DNA of 46,399 nucleotides. Origin: Hyphomonas sp. TMED17. GTDB lineage: Bacteria; Pseudomonadota; Alphaproteobacteria; Caulobacterales; Hyphomonadaceae. Numbering within the stretch: the stretch's first letter is position 1; each line of letters opens with the position of its first letter. Positions 17,063 to 23,724 of the stretch are shown here, piece after piece. The DNA is taken from positions 110,784 through 157,182 of the forward strand of contig NHBW01000013.1 in the NCBI GenBank assembly GCA_002172915.1. Reading direction: 5' to 3'. The notes beneath the pieces are model-generated. The model searched no databases. It saw nothing but the letters and a program-made list of their open reading frames with translations, and had not been told where the DNA came from. The position numbers and the translations under genes were made by a program.

Positions 17063-17342
17063 CGCATTTTCTTTCTGTTTAAAGCCGTAGGGCTATGAGT
17101 TAGGGTACAATCGTACCAATGATATCGGTGATATAATCAGTCTGGCTGCCGGGACCGAGATGTCGTCCAGCCGGGCTCCAAACTTATCGAAATCCCCGAT
17201 TGCGCTGCTATGGCACCTTTGCAGGCTTTTGAAAAGTCCTCCTCTGAACGGCCCGTTCTTACCATGCGACGGCGATAATTTACTTTTACCCGTTTTAAGA
17301 CGAAAATTATGTCTGAAAATAGCTGTGAAGGAGGGACACTTT

Positions 17343-18347
17343 ATGAAAATTGCCGCGCTAAAAAAGCCCGGAGGCCCGGGCAATCTGGTGATTGAAAGCC
17401 GCGCCACACCGACGCCGGGGCGGGGTGAAGTTTTGATCGACATGAAAGCTTCATCGCTCAATTATCATGACTTCGCAGTGGTCATGGGCGCCATCCCGAC
17501 TGCTGACGGACGGATACCGATGAGTGACGGCGCCGGGTGTATTCTGGCCGTCGGCGAGGGGGTCACCCGTTTCAAGCCTGGTGATGATGTCATAACCACG
17601 TTCTTTCCCAACTGGCCGGATGGCGAAGCGTCGCTCGACAAATTACTCGGTGTACCCGGTGATCACAGTGACGGTTGTGCAGCTCAACGTGTCATTGCCA
17701 ACGCAGATGCCCTCACCAGAATGCCGTCCGGCTATTCCTATCGCGAGGCGGCAACCTTGCCCTGCGCAGCGCTAACCGCATGGCGAGGCATGTTTGTTGA
17801 AGGATCGGTCAAGGCGGGTGACTGGGTCCTCACCCAAGGCACAGGGGGTGTGTCGATATTTGCCCTGCAATTTGCCAAGGCGATGGGTGCGCGCGTGATT
17901 GCAACATCATCATCGGACGAAAAACTTGACCGGCTCAAACAGCTGGGCGCTGACCATACCATAAATTACAAAACAACACCGGATTGGGGAAAAGCCGCAA
18001 AAGCCCTGACCAATGGACGTGGTGTCGACGAAGTCGTTGAAATCGGTGGCCCGGGCACTTTGGCCCAGTCAATCGCGGCATCACGGATTGGCGGCCATAT
18101 CTCGCTGATCGGCGTCCTGACCGGTGTTTCCGGAGACGTGCCGACCGCCGCCCTGTTCAGCGCCAATATTACGCTAAGCGGTATTACCGTCGGCTCCCGC
18201 AAACATCAGGAAGATATGATTGCGGCGATCGAAGCGACCGGCATAAAGCCGGTGCTGGACCGTGACTTTCCACTTGATCATATCGCTGATGCTTTCGCCC
18301 ATCAGGCAAGCCAGACGCATTTTGGAAAAATTACAATCGTGATCTAG
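17343..18347 (+). CDS. Zinc-free medium-chain alcohol dehydrogenase/quinone oxidoreductase family protein
   Basis: A 334-residue MDR oxidoreductase. The N-terminal GroES-like domain has LNYHDFAVVMGAIP and PMSDGAGCILAVGEGVTRFKPGDDV. The nucleotide-binding Rossmann domain has VLTQGTGGVSIFALQFAKAMGARVIATSSS, a glycine-rich motif favouring NADPH. The four structural-zinc cysteines are absent, as in QOR-like members. The start at 17343 has AAGGAGGG upstream; the long open frame 5' of it is spurious. The substrate cannot be inferred. It sits within the insertion that separates truB from rpsO, with no co-directional partner. A GC hairpin follows at 18380. Confidence 0.85.
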   Translation: MKIAALKKPGGPGNLVIESRATPTPGRGEVLIDMKASSLNYHDFAVVMGAIPTADGRIPMSDGAGCILAVGEGVTRFKPGDDVITTFFPNWPDGEASLDKLLGVPGDHSDGCAAQRVIANADALTRMPSGYSYREAATLPCAALTAWRGMFVEGSVKAGDWVLTQGTGGVSIFALQFAKAMGARVIATSSSDEKLDRLKQLGADHTINYKTTPDWGKAAKALTNGRGVDEVVEIGGPGTLAQSIAASRIGGHISLIGVLTGVSGDVPTAALFSANITLSGITVGSRKHQEDMIAAIEATGIKPVLDRDFPLDHIADAFAHQASQTHFGKITIVI

Positions 18348-18379
18348 CAAACTCGCACAGATTGTACGTCACCTGTTAC

Positions 18380-18405
18380 CTCCGGCCCAGATCTTGCGGC
18401 CGGAG
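18380..18405 (+). terminator. Possible terminator hairpin after the oxidoreductase
   Basis: CTCCGGCC and GGCCGGAG form a perfect 8-bp stem around a 10-base loop, 33 bases after the oxidoreductase stop, followed by only three T. The remaining roughly 330 bases up to 18742 hold no gene I can support on either strand, only short open frames without ribosome sites. Confidence 0.4.
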
Positions 18406-18741
18406 TTTGGCGGCTAAGATCGCCATGGACAGCCCCTATCCTGATTTCATGTCAGGCATGCCCAATCCACGCCCAACCTTCTTACAAGGCCAAGGCGAAC
18501 CCGGTCTGGCCGGTCAAAAATGTGAAGCTATCACCGCTGACCACGACAATTACTACTGCCAACACACCGGTCGCATCATGCAAACCCGACACAATTCATG
18601 GTTTGCGCCGACACCTCCGCGGCAGATATAAAACGTTAGGATGGACCAGCCCGTCAAACGCTGCAAATGAGCGTCTGAACGGAGCAGATTGTAGCAAAAA
18701 CCGGCAGTGTAGGCCTCGGTATGCCAGTTAGGTGAAAACTA

Positions 18742-19239
18742 TCAGGATAACGCTTTCTCGTCCCGCTCACCCGTCCGGATCCGCATAACCTGATCCAGCG
18801 AATGCACAAACAGTTTGCCATCCCCGACTTTACCAGTCGCCGCAATCGACTGCACGGCCTCGATAACTTCTGACAGCAAGCCTTGCGCGACTGCGATTTC
18901 CAAACGCACCTTTGGAACTTCTGCTGTCTTATACTCCGCCCCGCGATAGAATTCTGTCTGGCCACGCTGGCGTCCAAATCCCTGCACCTGCGCGACAGTG
19001 ATGCCCTCGACTCCGAGCTTCAACAAAGCCTCGCGAACCTCCTCATACTTATGGGGACGGATTATCGCCGTGATCATATGCATCGGATGTTCCTTTTCAT
19101 ACTTCAGTCCGGACTGAACGAGACGCCGGATTGCCTCGGAGCGCGATGGCAGGTCTGACTGCTTCCGGCGCCAGGCATCAATAATTTTCGAGAATTCGGA
19201 TGAAGCTACAAGCTGAATTCGCTGATCTAGTTTTTCCAC
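18742..19239 (-). CDS. Fusion of an RHH DNA-binding domain with a PII nitrogen-regulatory protein
   Basis: Residues 1-52 (GTG start) read as a ribbon-helix-helix domain: a strand DQRIQLVASSEF, then helix 1, then PSRSEAIRRLVQSGLKYE. Residues 53-165 are a complete PII protein: ITAIIRPHKYEEVREALLKLG, the T-loop GFGRQRGQTEFYRGAEY, TGKVGDGKLFV for ATP binding and RIRTGE near the end. Counting from Met53, the T-loop tyrosine falls at position 51, the residue uridylylated by GlnD in E. coli. I checked the junction codon by codon and it is in frame with no stop. AAAAGGAA lies 5 bases before the Met53 codon, far better than the site for the GTG start. Both a fusion and a free PII may therefore be made. 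PII normally senses ATP/ADP and 2-oxoglutarate; an attached DNA-binding domain would give it direct transcriptional output. Identity of the domains is secure; the role of the fusion is inference. Confidence 0.85.
   Translation of the reverse strand: MEKLDQRIQLVASSEFSKIIDAWRRKQSDLPSRSEAIRRLVQSGLKYEKEHPMHMITAIIRPHKYEEVREALLKLGVEGITVAQVQGFGRQRGQTEFYRGAEYKTAEVPKVRLEIAVAQGLLSEVIEAVQSIAATGKVGDGKLFVHSLDQVMRIRTGERDEKALS
19083..19083 (-). promoter_or_regulatory. Internal translation start for free PII within the RHH-PII gene
   Basis: The codons for EKEHP preceding Met53 contain AAAAGGAA, ending 5 bases before the ATG at 19083-19081. A further ATG follows two codons later. Aligned without gaps to E. 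coli GlnK, Met53 is residue 1. This is the best ribosome site in the gene and would release a 113-residue PII of normal length. Confidence 0.6.
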
Positions 19240-19333
19240 GATTTAGGCCGCTCCATATTTGACTTTTTACCGACTTAACGAACCCCGCAAGCCCCATCAA
19301 CCGCATCTTACTAAAAAAATTAACTTAAGTGTA

Positions 19334-19362
19334 TTGACAAACTTACACATCTTACGTAAATA
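19334..19362 (+). promoter_or_regulatory. Sigma70-type promoter of the YRG-repeat gene with overlapping repeats
   Basis: TTGACA at 19334-19339 and TAAATA at 19357-19362 are separated by 17 bases. The spacer and -10 region contain CTTAC at 19342 and 19351, the palindrome TTACGTAA at 19352-19359, and a GTGTA/TACAC inverted pair around the -35 (19329-19333 and 19344-19348). Short repeats at 9-10 base spacing are typical RHH operator architecture, so the divergently encoded RHH-PII is an obvious candidate regulator. Confidence 0.55.
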
Positions 19363-19411
19363 CCACACATCGAAAGACGATTATGGCAAGCTAGATTTTA
19401 AGGGAAATGAC

Positions 19412-19591
19412 ATGACAAAGCTTTTTTACCGCGGCGCCGAGCATCAGAAGAACAACGACACAACAGCGCAAACCCGACAAAAATCGGATGCGGACCTGAT
19501 CTATAGAGGCGCGTCCAGCAATCCGGAGCCGGCAGCCGAGCCGATGAGATTCAGCTTCGAGCTATTCTATCGCGGCGTCAGCTACAGCTAG
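19412..19591 (+). CDS. Small protein with three YRG repeats, divergent from RHH-PII
   Basis: A 59-residue protein starting MTKLFYRGAEHQ. The motif recurs at tyrosines 6, 31 and 53: LFYRGAEH, LIYRGASS and LFYRGVSY, separated by polar, glutamine- and proline-containing linkers. There is no signal peptide or membrane segment. AAGGG at 19400-19404 lies 7 bases before the start, behind a near-consensus promoter; a terminator follows at 19611. The repeat resembles short YRG-containing proteins such as DUF4278 (from memory). It also matches the PII T-loop segment FYRGAE of the neighbouring gene exactly in the first copy. Only the third copy keeps a tyrosine at the position equivalent to PII Tyr51. 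The coding status is well supported; the function is unknown. Confidence 0.72.
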   Translation: MTKLFYRGAEHQKNNDTTAQTRQKSDADLIYRGASSNPEPAAEPMRFSFELFYRGVSYS

Positions 19592-19610
19592 AAATAGCCC
19601 CACGCATAAG

Positions 19611-19636
19611 AAAGGCCGCCCGGTTTGGCGGCCTTT
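19611..19636. terminator. Bidirectional terminator between the YRG gene and truB
   Basis: AAAGGCCGCC and GGCGGCCTTT make a perfect 10-bp stem with a 6-base loop. It lies 20 bases after the YRG gene stop (plus strand) and 14 bases beyond the truB stop (minus strand), with A- and T-rich flanks on each side, so it can end both transcripts. Confidence 0.85.
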
Positions 19637-19649
19637 ATTTATGGCTCAG

Positions 19650-20621
19650 TTATGTTGCTGCAAGTTCAAGCTGAAAAACCCGATGCGGTTTAAACCTTCC
19701 GACCCGGACCTCACCGATCGCTATGGCTGTCTCACCACACATTGCCAGCGCCGTTCGGTCATCAGCGTCATCAATTGCAAGCCGCGCCTGATCCTCGCGC
19801 CATTTTTCAACAATATGCGGCAATAATATTATTTCCCGGCCATGCCGCAGATCGGCGGCCTCACCAGCATTAATTGTAACGCTAGGCAGACTGTCCAGAA
19901 CAGTTTCAACCGGCATCAACAGACTTTTAAGATCGTCAGCAGTATCAGCCCGACGCTCAATATCCTCCAGTCTCAGCGCATTTGTCTCATCGAGAGCGCC
20001 AACCCGCGTTCGGCGTAGTTTGCAAACATGCCCTTCGACCCCCAAATCGGCCGCCAGGTCGCGAGCGAAAGACCGCACATAAAAGCCTTTTCCAGTACGA
20101 ACTCTGATCGTGGCATGATCATGGTCGGGAAGCGAAACCAGGTCCGCCTCATACACCTTGATATCACGTGCTTTAAGCTCAAACGCCTCACCCTCGCGAG
20201 CCAGATCATAAGCCCGGGCACCATCGACTTTAATCGCTGAATATTTGGGCGGGACTTGCGATATTGTACCGATATAATTGGCGAGAACAGCTTCGATTGA
20301 TGCCGCATCGGGGCGCGCATCCGACTGGCGGGTAACCGCCCCCTCGCGATCCTGGGTATCAGTCGATACGCCCCAGCAAATCGTGAAGACATATTCCTTA
20401 TCGCAGTCCATCGCCCATTGAGATGTTTTCGTCGCCTCACCAAAAGCGATTGGTAGAATACCATCCGCCAACGGATCCAGCGTGCCGCCATGACCGGCTT
20501 TCTGTGCATTGAACAGCCGTTTGAGACGGCCGACGACTTGTGTCGAAGTCATCTCGAGCGGCTTGTCAATCGCTAGCCAGCCATGAACCGGAAGTCCCTT
20601 TCGCTTTTTCGCTCTCGCCAT
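19650..20621 (-). CDS. truB: tRNA pseudouridine(55) synthase
   Basis: TruB makes pseudouridine 55 in the T-loop of tRNAs. The catalytic aspartate is Asp49 in HGGTLDPLADG. KYSAIKVDGARAYDLAREGE and GKGFYVRSFARDLAADLG are standard motifs, and the C-terminal extension is of the bacterial type. Length is 323 residues. In most proteobacteria truB is directly upstream of rpsO and pnp. Here a terminator ends truB, and 2.6 kb with three genes separate it from rpsO. rnd diverges upstream; no rbfA is adjacent. Confidence 0.95.
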   Translation of the reverse strand: MARAKKRKGLPVHGWLAIDKPLEMTSTQVVGRLKRLFNAQKAGHGGTLDPLADGILPIAFGEATKTSQWAMDCDKEYVFTICWGVSTDTQDREGAVTRQSDARPDAASIEAVLANYIGTISQVPPKYSAIKVDGARAYDLAREGEAFELKARDIKVYEADLVSLPDHDHATIRVRTGKGFYVRSFARDLAADLGVEGHVCKLRRTRVGALDETNALRLEDIERRADTADDLKSLLMPVETVLDSLPSVTINAGEAADLRHGREIILLPHIVEKWREDQARLAIDDADDRTALAMCGETAIAIGEVRVGRFKPHRVFQLELAAT

Positions 20622-20863
20622 GAAGTCTCTCCAAACGCACCTTTATAAGTCGCCGCTACCGCGCGGCGGATTAGGCGTGCGAAGCCAACCGGTCAAGCAC
20701 ACAGAACGGTTATTTGCGCTGATTTGGTCTCACAAGCGTGATCCCCGTCAGCGTCAGGTATTGTATCCGGAGCGGGATAAAAATCTGCGCATGATTGCGC
20801 CATCGCATTATCCTTACTCTATTTACACTTGCCAAACCTCGCCGCCGGCGTTTATTCGGCAAG

Positions 20864-21478
20864 ATGACAAAAATTCACTACCACCGGGGTGATCTACCCA
20901 AAACCGTGGACCTCGGCTCCATTATCGCTGTTGACACTGAAGCCATGGGGCTGAACCCGGTCCGCGATGCGCTGTGCGTCGTCCAATTATCGGCCGGGGA
21001 CGGTCATGCCCATATTGTACAACTCTTCCGCGATTATGACTGCCCGAACCTCAAGCGCCTATTGAGCGATCCACAGGTTTTGAAAATCTTTCATTTTGCA
21101 CGCTTTGATATTGCGATGATGAGGAAATGGCTTGAAATCGAGTGCACTCCGGTTTGGTGCACGAAAATTGCGTCAAAGCTTGCCCGGACATATACCGACC
21201 GGCATGGGCTGAAAGATGTGACACGTGAGCTTGTTGGCGCAGATATGAACAAGGCCCAGCAATCATCTGACTGGGGCGCCGAGACGCTTACCGACGCGCA
21301 GTTGAACTATGCCGCCGGCGACGTTCTGCACTTACATCGGATCCGGCTCGCACTGCTCGCAATGCTAGAGCGAGAAGGACGACAGGCTCTGGCGGAAGCG
21401 TGCTTTAAATTTTTGCCGACCCGCGCCCAGCTCGACCTCGACGGCTGGGATGACAGCGACATCTTCTCGCATACTTAG
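20864..21478 (+). CDS. rnd: Ribonuclease D-like 3'-5' exonuclease
   Basis: A DEDD-family exoribonuclease implicated in tRNA 3' maturation. DEDD residues are seen as Asp24 and Glu26 in AVDTEAMGL, an Asp in FHFARFDIAMM, and the DEDDy Tyr/Asp pair in LNYAAGDVLHL. It has 204 residues and consists of the exonuclease domain only. E. coli RNase D is larger because of two HRDC domains, but the short form is the common alphaproteobacterial one. I start at 20864 (MTKIHYHRGDLP); the open frame begins at 20795. The 3' end runs into the lptC reading frame, and rnd-lptC-lptA-lptB is a conserved alphaproteobacterial order. Confidence 0.9.
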   Translation: MTKIHYHRGDLPKTVDLGSIIAVDTEAMGLNPVRDALCVVQLSAGDGHAHIVQLFRDYDCPNLKRLLSDPQVLKIFHFARFDIAMMRKWLEIECTPVWCTKIASKLARTYTDRHGLKDVTRELVGADMNKAQQSSDWGAETLTDAQLNYAAGDVLHLHRIRLALLAMLEREGRQALAEACFKFLPTRAQLDLDGWDDSDIFSHT

Positions 21479-21548
21479 ACAAGCAGGATCGAGCTTTGAT
21501 GCGCTATCATATTTGTCCATTCAACCGATTGTCTCCTACGCTGCCAGC

Positions 21549-22226
21549 ATGACCGATAAAACCTTGCACCCTGACGCTATGCAGACCTGGGCACCCCAGC
21601 GACGACTGACGCTCGCGCAGGCCAGACGGCGCTCGGATCGCGTTGGCATGATCCGGATGTTTTTTGTTGCCGCCGCCGCCATATCAGCCGGGATCATTAT
21701 CGGACCGATCGTTGCCAGCTCGCTAAACGGGTCCTCGCAGGGTATCACGCGGATATCGGGCGATCAGGTCATCACCATGATCAATCCACGCTTTTCGGGA
21801 CGCAATTATGCCGGCGAAACTTATACAATTACTGCGGAAACCGCACAGCGGCGACGCGATGACCCCGAGACAATCGATCTCAAGCGGCCGAAACTGATCA
21901 ATGAACACGGTAGTGAAATTACCGCCCCGGTCGGTGTTTTCTACCAGAAAGACGATTATCTCTACCTTTCTCAAACCGTATCAGTTCGCGAAAGCACCGG
22001 CTACGAGCTGCAAACGGAAGCCGCTGATATTTATGTTGCCAGTAGCCAGGTTTCAGGACGCAATCCACTAACCGGTCATGGACCATTAGGAAGCATTAAG
22101 GCCGATAGCTACGAAATATCGGAAGATAATGGACGACTAATCCTTCGCGGTAATGTAGAGATGACGATATATCCAGACCGACGCGATCGACCGACACCGG
22201 ATTTAGCGAAAGAGCCAGACAGTTAA
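21549..22226 (+). CDS. lptC: LPS export ABC transporter periplasmic protein LptC
   Basis: LptC is a bitopic inner-membrane protein that receives lipopolysaccharide from LptB2FG and hands it to LptA. A basic N-terminus (RRLTLAQARRRSDRVGMIR) precedes one transmembrane helix (FFVAAAAISAGIIIGPIVA). The periplasmic beta-jellyroll follows, with INPRFSGRNYAGETYTITAETAQ and VFYQKDDYLYLS. The start at 21549 (MTDKTLHPDAMQ) gives 225 residues; the open frame extends back into rnd. lptA follows by 25 bases. Confidence 0.88.
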   Translation: MTDKTLHPDAMQTWAPQRRLTLAQARRRSDRVGMIRMFFVAAAAISAGIIIGPIVASSLNGSSQGITRISGDQVITMINPRFSGRNYAGETYTITAETAQRRRDDPETIDLKRPKLINEHGSEITAPVGVFYQKDDYLYLSQTVSVRESTGYELQTEAADIYVASSQVSGRNPLTGHGPLGSIKADSYEISEDNGRLILRGNVEMTIYPDRRDRPTPDLAKEPDS

Positions 22227-22251
22227 TCCAGACCAGGACAGGTGAAACAAT

Positions 22252-22740
22252 ATGTGGAAATCTTTGACATGCACCCTTGCAGCAACGCTTCTCATCGGGT
22301 CTGCGATGGCACAAATCTCAGCGTCCGGGGGTCCGATCCGCGTGACCGCCGAACGCTCGGAAGTTCTCGATCGTGAAAAACAGGTCATCCTGATTGATGA
22401 TGTCAACATTTCGCAAGGGGATGCCAAGCTGCGGGCTGATATGGTGACTCTGACTTACACCTCCGATGATGGTGGCAGTTCCGGCAATTTTGGGACGGCG
22501 TTCGGTGACATCAAATCAATGTCGGCGCGCGGCGGTGTATATTATGTTACCCCGGAGCTTACGGCGACCAGCGATACCGGGCTGTATGAGGCCAGCACAA
22601 ATACAATTACGCTATCGGGAAATGTCGGCCTGTTACGTGGCGGAGACGTTGCAAAAGGATCAGTTCTGACAATTGAGCTCGCCCTTGGACGAACAACTCT
22701 TGATGGTGGCGTCAATATGGTCATTACGCCCGCCAACTAA
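22252..22740 (+). CDS. lptA: LPS transport periplasmic protein LptA
   Basis: The periplasmic bridge protein of LPS export. A signal peptide (SLTCTLAATLLIGSAMA) is followed by an OstA-type beta-taco: PIRVTAERSEVLDREKQVILIDDVNISQGDAKLRADMVTLTY. The RADxxxxxY pattern and the later LSGNVGLLRGGDVAKGSVLTIEL are family hallmarks. Length is 162 residues. It sits between lptC and lptB, in the standard order; lptB follows after 102 bases. Confidence 0.92.
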   Translation: MWKSLTCTLAATLLIGSAMAQISASGGPIRVTAERSEVLDREKQVILIDDVNISQGDAKLRADMVTLTYTSDDGGSSGNFGTAFGDIKSMSARGGVYYVTPELTATSDTGLYEASTNTITLSGNVGLLRGGDVAKGSVLTIELALGRTTLDGGVNMVITPAN

Positions 22741-22842
22741 CCGGCCAGCGTGACGCAATTAGCAAAATTGATTCTCCGGCTATCTGAAACTATGCTCGGC
22801 TAAGTTGAACTCTAAGACCTGCACCGCGCACGGGACACTCAA

Positions 22843-23577
22843 ATGACAAAAAATAATGAAGGTCTGATGGTAAACGGATTGGCGAAGTCATTCGGCTCAC
22901 GATCCGTTGTCAAAGACGTGTCGCTTTCCTTGCATCGCGGCGAAGTTGTCGGCCTGCTTGGGCCAAACGGCGCTGGTAAGACGACCTGTTTTTATATGAT
23001 AATGGGCCTGATTGCAGCAGATGGCGGTACGATTTCGATTGATGGAGCCGATGTTACATCTTTGCCGATGTATCAGCGGGCGCGTCTCGGGGTTGGATAT
23101 CTCCCGCAAGAAGCATCCATATTCCGGGGCATGTCGGTCCGGGAAAATATTCTCGCCGTCGTTGAGCTAATCGAAGCCGACCGGTCCGAGCGCGATCGGC
23201 AAGTCGAGGCATTGCTCGAAGAACTCAACATTTCGCATTTGAGCGACCAGCCGGCTATCTCGCTTTCCGGCGGAGAGCGCCGTCGGGTTGAAATCGCTCG
23301 GGCGCTAGCCTCCAAACCTAGTTTCATGCTTCTGGATGAACCGTTTACCGGGGTTGACCCACTCGCAATCTCCGACATCTCCGAACTCGTCGGCTATTTA
23401 AAAAAGCGCGGCCTCGGCGTCCTGGTTACAGACCATCAGGTCAGAGAAACCCTGCAAATCGTTGACCGAGCGTCGATTATATATGATGGCGGGGTTCTTT
23501 TCGAAGGCAAACCCGACGAGGTGCTGCAGAATAAAGAGGTTCGTCGGGTCTATCTCGGCGAGCGGTTCGCCGCCTGA
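22843..23577 (+). CDS. lptB: LPS export ABC transporter ATP-binding protein LptB
   Basis: The ATPase driving LPS extraction from the inner membrane. Walker A is GPNGAGKT at 40-47, the signature is SLSGGERRRVEIARAL, Walker B is FMLLDEPFTGVDP, and the H-loop is VTDHQVRETL. GVGYLPQEASIFRGMSVRENI is specific to LptB. Length is 244 residues. In most Alphaproteobacteria rpoN, hpf and ptsN follow; here the next gene is the convergent DEXH helicase. Confidence 0.95.
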   Translation: MTKNNEGLMVNGLAKSFGSRSVVKDVSLSLHRGEVVGLLGPNGAGKTTCFYMIMGLIAADGGTISIDGADVTSLPMYQRARLGVGYLPQEASIFRGMSVRENILAVVELIEADRSERDRQVEALLEELNISHLSDQPAISLSGGERRRVEIARALASKPSFMLLDEPFTGVDPLAISDISELVGYLKKRGLGVLVTDHQVRETLQIVDRASIIYDGGVLFEGKPDEVLQNKEVRRVYLGERFAA

Positions 23578-23724
23578 CCAGCCGACCTATTGGTTCGACA
23601 TAGCTGACATCCGGCCGGTCATATCTGCTTTGTGGCAAATCTTGCAAAGCAAGCCCCTGACACCAGCACGCCCGCGCATCACAGACAGCGTTCGGGCCCG
23701 GTCGGTGCGATTATCACAGGCCGT

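Noticed and set aside
17093-17461. Minus-strand open frame of 122 codons upstream of rpsO
   Set aside because: It is antisense to the start of the oxidoreductase and has no conserved features.
18362-18631. Plus-strand open frame in the gap between the oxidoreductase and RHH-PII
   Set aside because: No ribosome site, no recognisable family, and neither strand gives a consistent protein. The gap is reported as without a supported gene.
23626-23651. TGCTTTG/CAAAGCA hairpin between lptB and the helicase
   Set aside because: A 7-bp stem with a 12-base loop and no U-tract; too weak to call a terminator.
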